Below are positions 12,301 to 23,291 of a stretch of DNA of 64,000 bases, one piece after another. Under the pieces are notes generated by a model that did no database searches, had not been told where the DNA came from, and saw nothing but the letters and a program-made list of their open reading frames with translations. The position numbers and the translations under genes were made by a program. The first letter of the stretch is position 1. Every line of letters begins with the position of its first letter. The DNA lies in assembly GCF_013368755.1 (NCBI RefSeq), contig NC_049562.1:62001-126000 (forward strand). The letters are read 5' to 3'. This stretch comes from Talaromyces rugulosus (taxonomy: Eukaryota; Ascomycota; Eurotiomycetes; Eurotiales; Trichocomaceae).

Positions 12301-15300
12301 TTAAAGGGAATGAAACCGTTATCTTTTCCTAGTCCAAGGGTAACTACCACTTCGCAATTCGCCGATTCCGTGCGGCTATCAGAGATATCTCTATCGCACC
12401 GAGGCTCGGAGATTGAAGCATTCTGTCACTCGACAGACTGGACCGCGTCCAATCTCTTGTATTTTGCCTGGGCTATGGCGCTACGGGCCTTCACGGGATC
12501 CGACGATGTGTGCTTTGGGATTTCGACGTCGGGCCGGCTAGTTCCTGTGCCTCACATTGACCAGGCCGTGGGTCAGTTCTCAAACATGTCCATATGTCGA
12601 GTGCGTTTAGCACACCATCTCCCTCTTAACCACGTTGCTCTTCAAATGCAGGAGGAATATTCCGAGATTCTTTCGTACCAGTCCTTCCCACTGGTAGAGA
12701 TTGCACGAGCCGCTGGAGCCACCCTGCATGACTTAGCCTCTACCGCGGTCAACGTCCAGTATACGCGTGCATCTACTCCGTCTGCGCCGGTGGAAAAACA
12801 TTCGCTCACGTTAAATCGGCTTCATGGACAGGATCCGGCGATTGTAAGTATCCTCATCAAGAAAAATTATGCCGCTCGGCTTCTTCCCCCTCCCCTCCGC
12901 CGTCCCCCGGCGCAGCACGTCTACAGCATTTCTCATTATTGACGAACCCTACAGCAAGATATTGCTCTGTACGCCGAGTTCCAACCGGACGGCCAGATCC
13001 GCGCACTCATAACCTACCAGCCATCACGAGTTTCGGCCCCTCTCGCCTCTCAATTGGGCGAGTATTTCGATCTAGCGATTTCAAGAATTCTCCAACGGCC
13101 ACACGCCGTTGTGGGCGACTTCGAGCTGCTCAGCGATCAAGATCATCAGCGCCTCCGGTCTTGGAATGGAAAGCTTCCTGATCGTTCCCCTTATTGTATA
13201 CACGAAATCATTCAACAGCACGCAATACAACAGCCTGATCACATAGCGATCTCAGGGTGGGATGGCAGCTTTACTTATGAGGACCTAGATAAAAAGGCCT
13301 CACTGTTGTCTCTCTATCTCACGACATGCGGGATCAGTGCTGCCCAACCAATCCCTGTTTGTTTTGAAAAGTCACGGTGGACAATAGTCGCTATTTTAGC
13401 TGTGATGAAGGCAGGCGGGACATTCGTCCCTCTTGACCCTACGCAACCGATAGCCAGGCTCCAGGAGTTCTGTAACCGCATCAACGCCACTACTATACTG
13501 TCTTCTGTCGCCCAAGCAGCATTGAGCCGAGTCCTTTGCAAGAAGGTGATTGAAGTCGGTGATGGCATGATCCCCAGCCATTGCAACGGTCGACCCGATT
13601 CAGCACGTGTCAAACAAGCGGTAGACCCAGAGCAGGGAGCATACATACTCTTCACATCGGGCACCACAGGCACACCCAAGGCAGTTGTGGTATCCCATGC
13701 TTCATATCTATCGTCTGCAGTGTCCCAAATACGTGCGTTCTCGTTGGATCGCTCGTCCCGATTCCTCCAAGCTTCATCGTATGCATTTGATGCGTCAGTG
13801 ATGGAAATTCTGACCACGCTCATCGCCGGAGCCACCGTTTGCGTTATTTCCGAACCAGAGCGAAACCAAATGATGTTAACAGGCGTTTGCCCCCTTTCGG
13901 TGTCGCATGCTTTCCTCACACCATCCCTGGCCAGAGGGCTTGATGCCAACAAGGCCTCTGAGTGGGTACAGACTTTGCTCATCGGGGGCGAGCCGTTGTC
14001 AGACTCTCACATCATCCAGTGGGGTAACGTCTGTCGTCTGATGCATTGCTATGGCTCGTCCGAGAGTGCGGTCATCAACACTGTGTCATCGGATCTACTT
14101 CCGGGACATGATCCTCGCAGTATAGGGCGACCCGTTGGTGTTCATTGCTGGATTGCCGACCAGCATGACCATAACAGGCTTGTTCCCGTCGGTGCTATCG
14201 GAGAGCTGATCCTCAGCGGGCCACCTGTTGGCCTAGGCTATCTCAATGACTCCGAAATGACTAATGACGCCTTCATCCAACCGCCGGAGTGGCTGTCGAC
14301 CGTGTATCCGGAACAGCTACCAGAGTGGCGACTATATAAGACCGGTGACCTTGTCCGCTACGACATATCAGATGGTTCACTCCTCTTTGAGGGACGGAAG
14401 GATCGACAAATCAAAGTACGTGGACAGCGTGTGGAGCTGGAAGATATAGAATATCATGTACGGCGATGTTTCCCCGGTGCCGAGGAAGCAATGATCGAGC
14501 AGGTGATGATTTTGGAAGAGCCATATCCAAGTTCACCTGACACTTCATCAACTAGGGCGGCTCCACGCCTGGTTGCCTGTATATGGGACGGACTGGACGA
14601 CCAGTCGGCAACAGTCAATGGTTTTGCCGTTAACGATGTACCTCTAGGAGAGTCTCTCCTCCGTGCCCCGAGTCAAGAGTTTCATTCCGCTGCTGCCGCT
14701 GCTTTGCGACGCCTTCGAGACGATATACCAAGCTATATGGTTCCGGACTTCTATGTCTCGATTACCCAAGTCCCGCGAAAAATATCCGGTAAGTCGGATC
14801 GGCAGCGGTTGCGCAAGGCGATCCAGGCCATCCAACCCATGGAATGGCGTGCGTACTCAGCTGCACAACGAAACAAGCGCCCCTTGGAAAGTGAGACGGC
14901 AATTAAATTGCACGCTATTCTCACAGAACTACTTAACATCGACCCAGAAACAGTGGGCGCCGATGATAGCTTTTTCCATCTGGGCGGAGACTCGATTCTG
15001 GCAATGAGGGTCGCCGCCAACGCCCGAGCCCAAGGCATGGAGATCAGTTCTCACCATATCCTTCGCCACGCAACAATTTCGGACTGGGCCAACATCGTCG
15101 ACTCGCACTCGGCGAACGCCTCTTCCTCTCAGCGATATGTACCATATTCAGCTGTCTCAAAGCACGAGCGAGAACGCATCCTCTCCTTGCACCTAGTCAA
15201 AGACCATCCCTTCACCGTGGACAATGTAGTAGATATCCTTCCGACTGTTGGGTTTCAATCGTTCTATATCACCCACTCATCACCAGTCTCTACGGCGAAA

Positions 15301-16506
15301 GTTTTTCCAACCACTTTGGATATTGATCGGCTCCGTTCGGCTTGTCGACGGGTCATGCTGCATCACAGTGTTCTGAGAACCTTCTTTGTCAGTCTCGAGG
15401 ACAGTCTTTACCAAGTCATCTTGAGGGACGTTGAACCAGTATTCCATGTGGTCGAGACTGAAGATCCTGAGGCGTATATTACTCAGGAATCCCAGCGATA
15501 TATTTCGCCATCCACAGCCCAAGGGTCATTGTCTCTAGAATTCACCGTCGTCACTAGCAGCAGCCGGTCCAATTGTGTCTTCATCCTTAGCATATCGCAT
15601 GCGCAGTATGATGGTCCTTCGTTGTCCCATCTGTGGCAGGCGATCGCTTCAGCGTACGAAGGAGGGGTTCTCCCGAAAACCGTACAATTCAGTGACGTTG
15701 TCTACAACCGGTTGAGCGATACGAATGAAGAAGCATTCTCCTTCTGGAGAAAATATCTTCATGGCGCTCCCGCGACTGCTCTCGATCCACTAAAGATCAC
15801 TGACATCCCCACGTCACCCGAGCACGATGCAAAAATAACCAGCGCAAGACGAGAGATCACACAGTCCTATCTCATTCCAGAGATTACCGTATCAACACTG
15901 GTGAAAGCAGCCTTGTCATGGACCTTGTCACACTACACTTTGCAGGAGGACATCATCTTTGGCCAAGTCGTTCACGGGCGTGGGTGTCCCATCCCTGATG
16001 TGGACAAGGTTCTCGGACCTTGCACCAATCTCCTTCCCACCCGTATCAGTATAAATCCGGAGTGGACTGTACTGGATCTCTTACGCCACGCCCAGGCACA
16101 GCAACTGGAAACCTTGTCTTACGACTATGTGTCATTCGAGGACATTGTCCAGAAGTGTACCAACTGGCCGAACAACACAAGTCTCGGTTTCCTTGTTCAC
16201 CATGAAGGTGTAGGATTAGGCGGTTCCTTCGAGATGGGTGGTATTCGTGCTTCCTCCAGCTCCAGTTGGGCGAACTCAAAAATCGCTACGCAGGGCCAGG
16301 TTGGCATCGTCTCCATGGAGCATGAAGTGGGCCTCGACCTTATGATCACAGCTGCTGTTGATACACTGGAAGAGTCGAAGGTTGAATTGTTGGTGGACGA
16401 GCTTGCTAGCGCGATTCAGCTGTTCTCCAGGTTTCCCAGCCACCCTCTCTCAGCATTAGCACGTCAGCGAACTATCCAGAGTGGAACGACAGCCCTGCCG
16501 AACTGA
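371..16506 (+). CDS. Four-module nonribosomal peptide synthetase, C-A-T-E-C-A-T-C-A-T-C-A-T-CT
   Basis: This is a multimodular NRPS predicted to assemble and release a short, probably cyclic, tetrapeptide. Three exons (371-6280, 6346-12843, 12955-16506) join in phase 0 and give about 5,319 aa. Domains in order (approximate residues): C1 with HHSICDD at 189-195; A1 494-1010; T1 with Ser1072; epimerisation domain 1125-1560 with HHLVIDM at 1259; C2 with HHMLVDG at 1738; A2 from 2047; T2 Ser2614; C3 with HHAVYDS at 2825; A3 from 3134; T3 Ser3712 in GGNS; C4 with NHVIVDT at 3900; A4 from 4216; T4 Ser4816; terminal CT with SHAQYDG at 5017-5023. All four A domains keep the FD Asp that binds the alpha-amino group and the A10 Lys, so alpha-amino acids are expected. 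There is no N-methyltransferase insert, reductase or thioesterase. A fungal CT at the end normally cyclises the chain. Residue 1 should be presented as the D form. The product is not recognised. Confidence 0.95.
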
Positions 16507-17792
16507 TCAGGAAAGAAGCATGATACTAAAATTATGGATAGGGCTCTAATAAACTGTGAGTATCTAATTAAGTTTTTTATTTTGGAATAAGTATACCTGA
16601 CATGAAGGATTAGGAAGTAATAATAATAATGGGAATTTGTTTATAAAATTTGATCTTATCTGACCGTACTTGTGAAACAGATGGAAATTTATTCTATATA
16701 AGTATACTCTGAGTATCTTTATATAACCTAATTATCCAGATGTCTTCTAGTCTATTACAATAATATATAATTAATGTTACGAAAGTTAGACTGAGATACT
16801 ATATCTATAGTAAAATATATAGGACTGTCACAAAAATCGATAAATCACAGCCAATGAACGCTAAATAGGTAGTTATATCACTATGCACTAGTTATAGACA
16901 GAAGAACCAGTATCATTTCTATATATCAAAAGTGTAACCTCACCAAATAAATCCAATAAAGAAAGATTTTGATTCAATTGGAACCAAATATATGTTGAAA
17001 TAACACATTATAAGAGATCAGAAATATTTCATAATATATGGAAACGTTTGGTCAGGGTCTCCTTTTAAAGATAACGGGTACGATGTGTTAAAAAAGCATA
17101 GAATTGTATGAAATGTAGTCGCCATATCAGGCCCCTTCTAAGACCTCCTGTGATGAAATAAACACTCCGGACCCTCCCCCCCTCTCCTTCATCGATCGTA
17201 CGAGTTCAGAAAATCTCTAATTAACTTTATCGACTATCATGTCCGCGTTAAAGGGGAGAAGATTCTTTTACAATATCTTCATCCCGCTATTAGTGACATC
17301 AGTAAACACGATCATGGGATGTTGGCTCGGTCTGCACATGTGAGCTGTGAATAACTTTTCAAAGTGACAAGACGCTCATAGACTTGATAACAGCGACTGC
17401 GCAGATATGTCCTTGGATGGTCGTGTATGCGTGGGAGATTTTGAGAAAGCATAGCGTTGGGGCAGGGACTATAGTGATTATTACATCGACCTCGCTTGCA
17501 ATAAGAACAATTGCTTACCCTTGCATACGAAGCTATGGCTGTTGTATAATTTGGGCGAGGACAACGATAATCGTCCCCTAGTTCGTCGCCTTCCGACAGG
17601 CAAATTGTCTCCGTACGGCAGAGAGAAGGGCGTTATGAAATTTGTTACCATGATGAGTTAACCAGTGGCTAAGCTCAATTAGAACAAGTGATGGACAAAG
17701 TTAGATGAATTCTGCACTGATATGAGTTTTTAGAGGAAATTTTCTTGTATTTTATATTAATTTGGACGTGTATATTATGCAAGTTTATGACC

Positions 17793-17809
17793 GTGGAGCG
17801 AAGCTCCAC
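17793..17809. repeat. Short perfect hairpin, 7-bp arms
   Basis: The arms gtggagc and gctccac are separated by gaa, a strong small stem-loop in otherwise AT-rich DNA. It could be part of a transposon terminus or a transcriptional stop structure. Nothing else fixes its role. Confidence 0.5.
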
Positions 17810-18129
17810 TATTACAATTGTTTACAAGGGTTCTAGCACCCGTAAATAAAAATTCCCTGATTGGCTGCCGAACGCCACCAAACTCAAAAAGCTGCTTTCT
17901 TCCTTTTATGTATTAGCGTATTACCTTTTTGGCTAGAGTTAAAGGTTTCTGTGGGTTTCTGAGACCCAGCATAACAGCGTACCCAGAAAGCTTGGTGGTG
18001 GCTAGCCTGCAGGCCTGCGCCCACCGATTTGACCGAATTGGGAAGCCTGCAAGCTGGTTAGTGAGGCCATATAAGGGGGGGGAATATATAAATATACATA
18101 TATATCTACAAGGGTCGGCCCTCTAGGGT

Positions 18130-18147
18130 AAACGCGTCGACGCGTTT
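18130..18147. repeat. 18-bp perfect palindrome (MluI-SalI-MluI type)
   Basis: The sequence aaacgcgtcgacgcgttt reads identically on both strands. On the minus strand it is followed three to four bases later by ctag, an arrangement like the 3' end of a Helitron (hairpin, then CTRR). No Rep/helicase gene or matching 5' end was found, so the assignment is tentative. Confidence 0.45.
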
Positions 18148-18235
18148 TGTTTTGTGGGTCTATCAATTCAATTCAAAAAATCGGTTTTCATTGGTTCCCT
18201 ATATAAATTATATGATTGCAGAATGGTTGCAAAGT

Positions 18236-18480
18236 TTGATACGTATCAAGATTTTGATATGTTGCAGAGATTGGGCAATGTCGCAAAAATTGGTAACGTA
18301 TCGAAATTAGATACGTTGCGGTTTTATATTACGTGTCAAAACATTGATACAGTTAATAAATTGGCAACGCATCAATAATGTAACGGTAGTAATACCGTTT
18401 TATAATTAAATCCAGTTGTATGGCCGTTACCAAGATTGTCAACGTTGCCGCGACGTTGCTGAACGGTATCCACGTTTCCC
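18236..18480. repeat. Cluster of degenerate TTGATACGTTGC-like motifs in both orientations
   Basis: A perfect 14-bp palindrome (ttgatacgtatcaa) at 18236-18249 is followed by many variants of gatacgttgc and its complement gcaacgtatc. Examples lie near 18254, 18295, 18310, 18344, 18364, 18440 and 18452. Dense imperfect copies in both orientations resemble the subterminal transposase-binding arrays of CACTA, hAT or similar elements. No transposase is present. Confidence 0.5.
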
Positions 18481-18780
18481 CAAGAACCAATATTGTATTA
18501 TTGCAAAACCCACAAGTCTATAGTTCGCAAAAAAAAAAGGTGCATGAAGATCCAAGCGCTGATGGCGTATACATGTAATCGTCATTTGGTATGTATATAA
18601 ACGTAGCAACCCATATTCTACTATCGTAAGACACATCGCATTCTTCTTTTATCGGGGAATATTAGACATCGTATCGTCCAGTCCAGTACCCAAGACGTTG
18701 CTGACTGTGACACCACATGTATCAGTATACTAAGTTACAAAGACGCTTATGTGTTTTTTTTTGTGTGTGGAAAAATTTAC

Positions 18781-19354
18781 TTACTCAGCACGCCACACAT
18801 AGAACAACCCCCAAAACCCAGTGACAAGCCAAACCATTGCAGATATAAATGCAAATGATTCCCCGGCCTTCCACTGAGAGCAAATGGCATTCGTGCCACT
18901 CACACTTCCAATAGAATTGATTTGTCCGCATAAAATACCGTCAAGGTCATTGATAAGATTTCCGAAACCAGCGAACCATGCTAGGCTGATAATAATGTCG
19001 ACTGAGAGCCATTAGATTCCCACTCCAAGAACCAGATAATGCTACAAGAGCAATAGCCCTTACCTGGCCAGACAAAACACCCATGTAAATTAGGAATTAT
19101 CAACACACAGCCAAGCACAATCGACAGACCGGCAACAACTTGGACGTAGATCCACCGGCCAATAGGCCAGGCGTCTCCGCCGCCTTGAAGGGCATTTAAA
19201 AAGTAACCAACGATGCCAGCGACTATCTAAAGTGAAATTGGTGAGTGGAACTATCAAGTGAACTTGGATGTTAACAAGATGAACGTACAGTAGCAGAGGC
19301 AACCTGCACGACACGTAGGGCGATAGCAGCGGAGCGCGGAATTGTTTTAGACAT
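18781..19354 (-). CDS. Small four-helix membrane protein, MARVEL-like
   Basis: A complete 149-aa protein appears only after joining three exons: 19289-19354, 19064-19226 and 18781-19001. The two 62-bp introns have good gtacgt/ttag and gtaagg/cag boundaries. Reading phase is preserved at both junctions (0 and 1), and the frame ends in a stop at 18781-18783. Four hydrophobic segments fit a four-helix bundle: a helix spanning exon 1 into exon 2 (ending GYFLNAL), one in mid exon 2 (YVQVVAGLSIVLGCVLI), one starting exon 3 (IIISLAWFAGFGNL) and a C-terminal one (FISAMVWLVTGFWGLFYVW). Length and layout match fungal MARVEL-domain proteins of unknown function. It probably resides in the plasma membrane or an endomembrane. 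It starts with MSKTIPR. No link to the NRPS is visible apart from position. Confidence 0.8.
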
Positions 19355-20636
19355 AGTCGAGTCTTTGAAAGGACCGATTAGATTATTATTACATTTGTCC
19401 TTTCGGAAGGACAGGACATCTGAAGTATATATTAGTGGGCTCGTGTATTTATATCCCGTTGCCTTTAGTCGGCAAGCCGATAAATCGGGGGACCGTCGAG
19501 CATATAACAAAAGTTTTCATAAGCATGTGCTTTTCATCGCCATCGATACCTCTTCTTATTAACGCTGTTATTAGGTGCCTATCATTAAATCACCTGTCGG
19601 TGCAGCTGTGGAGCCAATCAGCAGCAGCAGGGCGAAGTTCCTCAGATACGTTTTACGAAAGCCGAAGATCGACGACCGAATATCGACGACCGAAGCCCGA
19701 TGTTCGTGTGATCGGCAGAGAGCAAACTGTTATTGTTGTTATCGACAGGGACATGCCGCTTTCCTGTGTTATTATTTGTTGCAAAAGTTGCCTACACCCG
19801 CCGTCTACATGTTGAATAAATCCGGATTCATAGTTAACAATAGAAAACTGGTGACGAGCGCTGTCGCATGTGGACGCCCTGAAACGATGTGGAATCGGAA
19901 TAGTAAAAATATGGACATGGTAGTGATAAGTAGAGGCGGCAGCGCAGTGGAGACCTAAGATTTGCCGAGCCATTGTGTAATTGGCGTAAAGGTGCAGGCA
20001 ACCTTTTCAGAAAGTTTATTTACGGACTTGTATATTTTAGGTGGAACCCCATAGAAAATAAAAATTGACGTTGAGAAGGTGCATCCAAAGAAGGAGCGTC
20101 GACTGGCACTACTGCCCCCAATATAACCCCAATATGACTGATCTCGTATTAATCCTGTAGCAACAAATTCACCTAGACTTTATAATTTACTCTATATCCG
20201 TGCTCCTCCATGGAACGGTCCTTGTTAGCTCCATCTTGAGATGGATGTTGGATAGGTTGGAACAGCCGTGTCGTGGAGTGATAGCATACTCTAAGAATTC
20301 AACTGATCCAAGCTTTTTCCCCCTTCTCTCTCTCGCTCTCTTTTCGTCCCAAGTCAAATACTGCCTAGCCTCCCAATGATCTCTCTTTTAATATCATTCC
20401 TGCCCCACCTGCATAATTACATCGCCTTCTCAGCTTGTTTTATCTTTCGCTTTTAACTCCCTCTCCCCTGCGTCTGCCTACTGAAAACTCTTTTGGGTTT
20501 ACGAATTTGGTACATGAAAGTTTAACTGCCAACATTGTGCTGTGTAGGTAGGTAGGAGCTGCTGTCGTGTAGACAAGAAGCAAGCTCCGAGAATTTTTGG
20601 CGAGGTGGCCAAAAAAAAACAAAGAAAGAAAGAAAA
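19355..20636. other. Divergent intergenic region, no gene seen
   Basis: This stretch separates the divergently transcribed MARVEL-like and DUF3712-like genes, so it should hold both promoters. No protein with recognisable motifs is found. A pyrimidine-rich tract (about 20315-20470) lies before the DUF3712-like gene, as is common for fungal promoters. A short tandem repeat is at 19668-19694. Confidence 0.5.
19668..19694. repeat. Two tandem copies of a 14-bp unit
   Basis: The unit atcgacgaccgaat occurs twice head to tail, with the second copy lacking the last base. It lies outside any gene. No function is apparent. Confidence 0.5.
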
Positions 20637-22163
20637 ATGTCAGATATCATTAAGCCGGTTCCTCTGGCGGAAGGAGCTAAGTCAAATAGCTTCCTCGACA
20701 AGATAGCTCAGTTCACAATCGGCAATAGCCGGGGAGAATTACCTTCAAAGGGTGCGTTGATATGGCATGTAAAAGAGAAAAAGGGAAAAAAGCTGACTGA
20801 GTAGTATAGAAGCTGGAGCTGCGGAGCAGACTTCCCCGGCAGAACCTCTGACGAAATGGCAAAGGCTCAAGCTCCATTACGGGCGATTTTGGATCTGCTA
20901 TCTCATCCTATTGATCGTTGGGTTGGCTATTCTGCTGCCGATCCTGTGAGTCAATTCAATACATATAGATACATATCAAACCGTAAACTAAAATTACTCA
21001 GGCTCATCTTCATCATTCCAGCTATTGCTCAAGATCTGCTCAACTCAGGCTCCATCGTCATTGATGCCGCTTCGATTTTACAGCCTACTAGCGCCTCTGT
21101 CCTGCTCAACATCTCCTCGCACGTCTATGTTCCTGGCCCCTTCACCGTCAAAACGGATCCACTGCAGCTGCAAATATTCGTACCGCAAACTGGTTCCGAT
21201 TACCTGATGGCTACGCTGAATATGCCCGCGAACTCGATTCACAAAAATACCAGCATGAACATGGATGGCTCCCAATTCACCCCTTTCGAAAACTACACCT
21301 CGTGGCAAGCCTTCGTCCACAACACTATTTTCCTAGACGATGGTGGTTTGGGATTGAAGGGCCACGTCGGCACGCAATTGGGTCAGATCAAAAAATTTAA
21401 TTTGGATATAAATAAAGTTGCTCCCTCCAAAGGTACGTCTTGTCCCTAGATAAGCGTGTTCTTTTATGATAAGTGCTAATACATTACGACAGCATTAAAC
21501 CAATTCAAAGGATTCAGCATTGATTCGGCACGCCTGCTACTCCCTGCTGAAAGTGACGGCACCAATCTTCTTGCTAATGCAACTTTGCCTAACCAGTCTG
21601 TCCTGACGCTGGAAATTGTACGTTTAAGAATGTCGACATGACTAAGGATTGTAACTAATAGGGCACAATAGGGAAACACCACTGTGGATATTCTAAGCGG
21701 CAACCTCATCATAGCGACGGGTTTGATCGAGAACCTGTATCTAACCCCAGGAAACAACTCATTTTCCATCCGTGGAAAGGCCAACCTAACCAACCTTATC
21801 GCCAACATCGGCGAAGTCCTCACGTATCAGGGCCCATATATTAGGGACGGCAAGCTCTCACTGACCACTAAGGTCACCAACATCAAGTACAATAGCTCCA
21901 CGGTGCCCTACTATACCGAGGAGATGGGTAAGTTACACCTGACAGCGCAAACGCCTTTGATCGGCCTCCTGCTCAACACCATCACCGGTTTGCTACAAGG
22001 TTCCGGATTAAATTCCACTCTTGTTCAGGAGGTCAAGGATAAATTGCATGGTGACCATGGCAATCTGCAATCCCAGCTTGGCGATCTGGTCGACAATTCG
22101 ACCGAATTGGAGTCGCTTACTAGACGCCATTTAGAAGACCTAGTCATATTGTCAGGGCAATAG
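20637..22163 (+). CDS. Membrane-anchored DUF3712/LEA-like protein
   Basis: Five exons (20637-20751, 20810-20945, 21002-21432, 21493-21617, 21672-22163) give 432 aa with consistent phases. Residues 1-53 are hydrophilic. A long hydrophobic stretch (about 66-90, including ICYLILLIVGLAILLPIL) forms a single membrane anchor. The rest is a beta-rich ectodomain with repeated NxT/NxS sequons, such as NYTS and NNTT-like sites. This topology (short cytosolic tail, one helix, LEA-2-like beta domain) is that of fungal DUF3712 proteins, which are membrane proteins of poorly known function; yeast Tag1, a vacuolar protein, belongs to that wider group. The family call rests on layout rather than on a diagnostic motif. 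The start was chosen because the upstream sequence is A-rich and exon 1 splices in frame onto the anchor. Confidence 0.7.
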
Positions 22164-23291
22164 CTTTTTTTTTCTTTTCTTTTCGGTTTCTGTTTTTCGA
22201 TTGGTTTTAAACGTGAGTTAATTGCATTACGTGTTCGTCATCCAGGCTTTTTGGTAGCATTCATATTCATCATCCAATAATGAGACCTCGAGCTTGCGTC
22301 GAAGTGAGTTTGTACCCTGCTATATCCACATCCGCGATAGCCGTCAATTTGGGTAAATAGCATCCAAATTTTCGATTGATTTTTAATTATTATTAATTAT
22401 ATTATCTTGGTGCCTCAGGCACCAGATTATCCACCCGCAGAGAGCTTCCTCCCAGTGGATCTCGCTACACGAGATCCCACACGCACAATACACACCACTG
22501 ATCCCATCCAAACCACCGAAATATTATAAAATATTATTTTAGATTTTTTAATAAAAAAAGATAATATTCTTAGAATTAATTTGTAGATTCTTTTCAAAAA
22601 CTATCATATTAATCTTGAAAGATACTAGTAGTGCTTGCTATTCTACATAGTTAAGATATCTATAAAGATTTTAAGAGGGTTTATCTGGTCTAATGCCTGC
22701 TTTCCGGGGTCTAGTGGGGCGTTGTCGATTTTAGGTAGCCTAGGAGTATAGTGAAGTCCTGGATACCCAACAGATAGCGTTGAATTTCAAAAGATCAATT
22801 TTTTAAATTCCCGGCGGGTTTGAAAATGCTATATAATGTTACATTAGGAACGCGAGAAATGCTCCCCTCGGCCCTCTTAGCCCTACTAGTAACTTTTCTT
22901 GTATTCCCAGTTGTTTTCTAATGTCCCAGTCACAATATGTAGCTCTAGGTATAAGTCGACTCTGTGAAGAGGTTGTTCGGCGTAACTCAAAGCGTTCCTG
23001 CGAACCTATCTGTAACAAGTGGGAATTATCATCAACATCAAAGCTCAAGGAATATTTTTCCAGGTGAGAAACCTCTCGTAGTAGTTGCATGAGTCGGTCG
23101 GTATGAATAGGTCTGATCACGGTATCTGACCTGGTCGTTGAACAGTGTTCTTGTTAGATCGCCTGTTGTGAACAATCCGATAGTATATCGCCGCGAGTTC
23201 GGTTCGCGACTCAACCAAGGGCCACTAGTAGGTAGTTTCAAACCTGAGTTAAATTCTATGGTGTGAAGACAAAGGGGGAAAAAGAGGAAAA
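22164..23291. other. AT-rich convergent intergenic region, no gene seen
   Basis: Convergent 3' ends of the DUF3712-like and symporter genes flank this region. It contains AT-rich DNA and two short hairpins (22408-22477). The open frames at 22839-23120 and 23038-23295 on the minus strand show no domain. The second could only be a 3' extension of the symporter and is not supported. Confidence 0.45.
22408..22477. repeat. Two adjacent short hairpins
   Basis: Arms tggtgcct/aggcacca (22408-22424) and ggatctcg/cgagatcc (22457-22477) form two stem-loops in AT-rich DNA. They may be the end of a degenerate mobile element. No duplicated target site was identified. Confidence 0.4.

Larger units (their letters stand above)
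16507..18780. other. AT-rich intergenic region with transposon-like debris
   Basis: No convincing gene is seen in about 2.3 kb on either strand; the open frames are short and lack recognisable motifs. The left part (16.5-17.7 kb) is AT-rich. The right part holds a hairpin at 17793-17809, an 18-bp perfect palindrome at 18130-18147 and a cluster of degenerate direct and inverted motifs at 18236-18480. These suggest remnants of one or more DNA transposons separating the NRPS from the following genes. Confidence 0.5.

Noticed and set aside
13314..13982. 222-codon minus-strand open frame inside the NRPS
   Set aside because: It is a shadow of the fourth adenylation domain.
22839..23120. 93-codon minus-strand frame downstream of the symporter
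   Set aside because: No domain, no splice context and no initiation context; it may be chance in AT-rich DNA.
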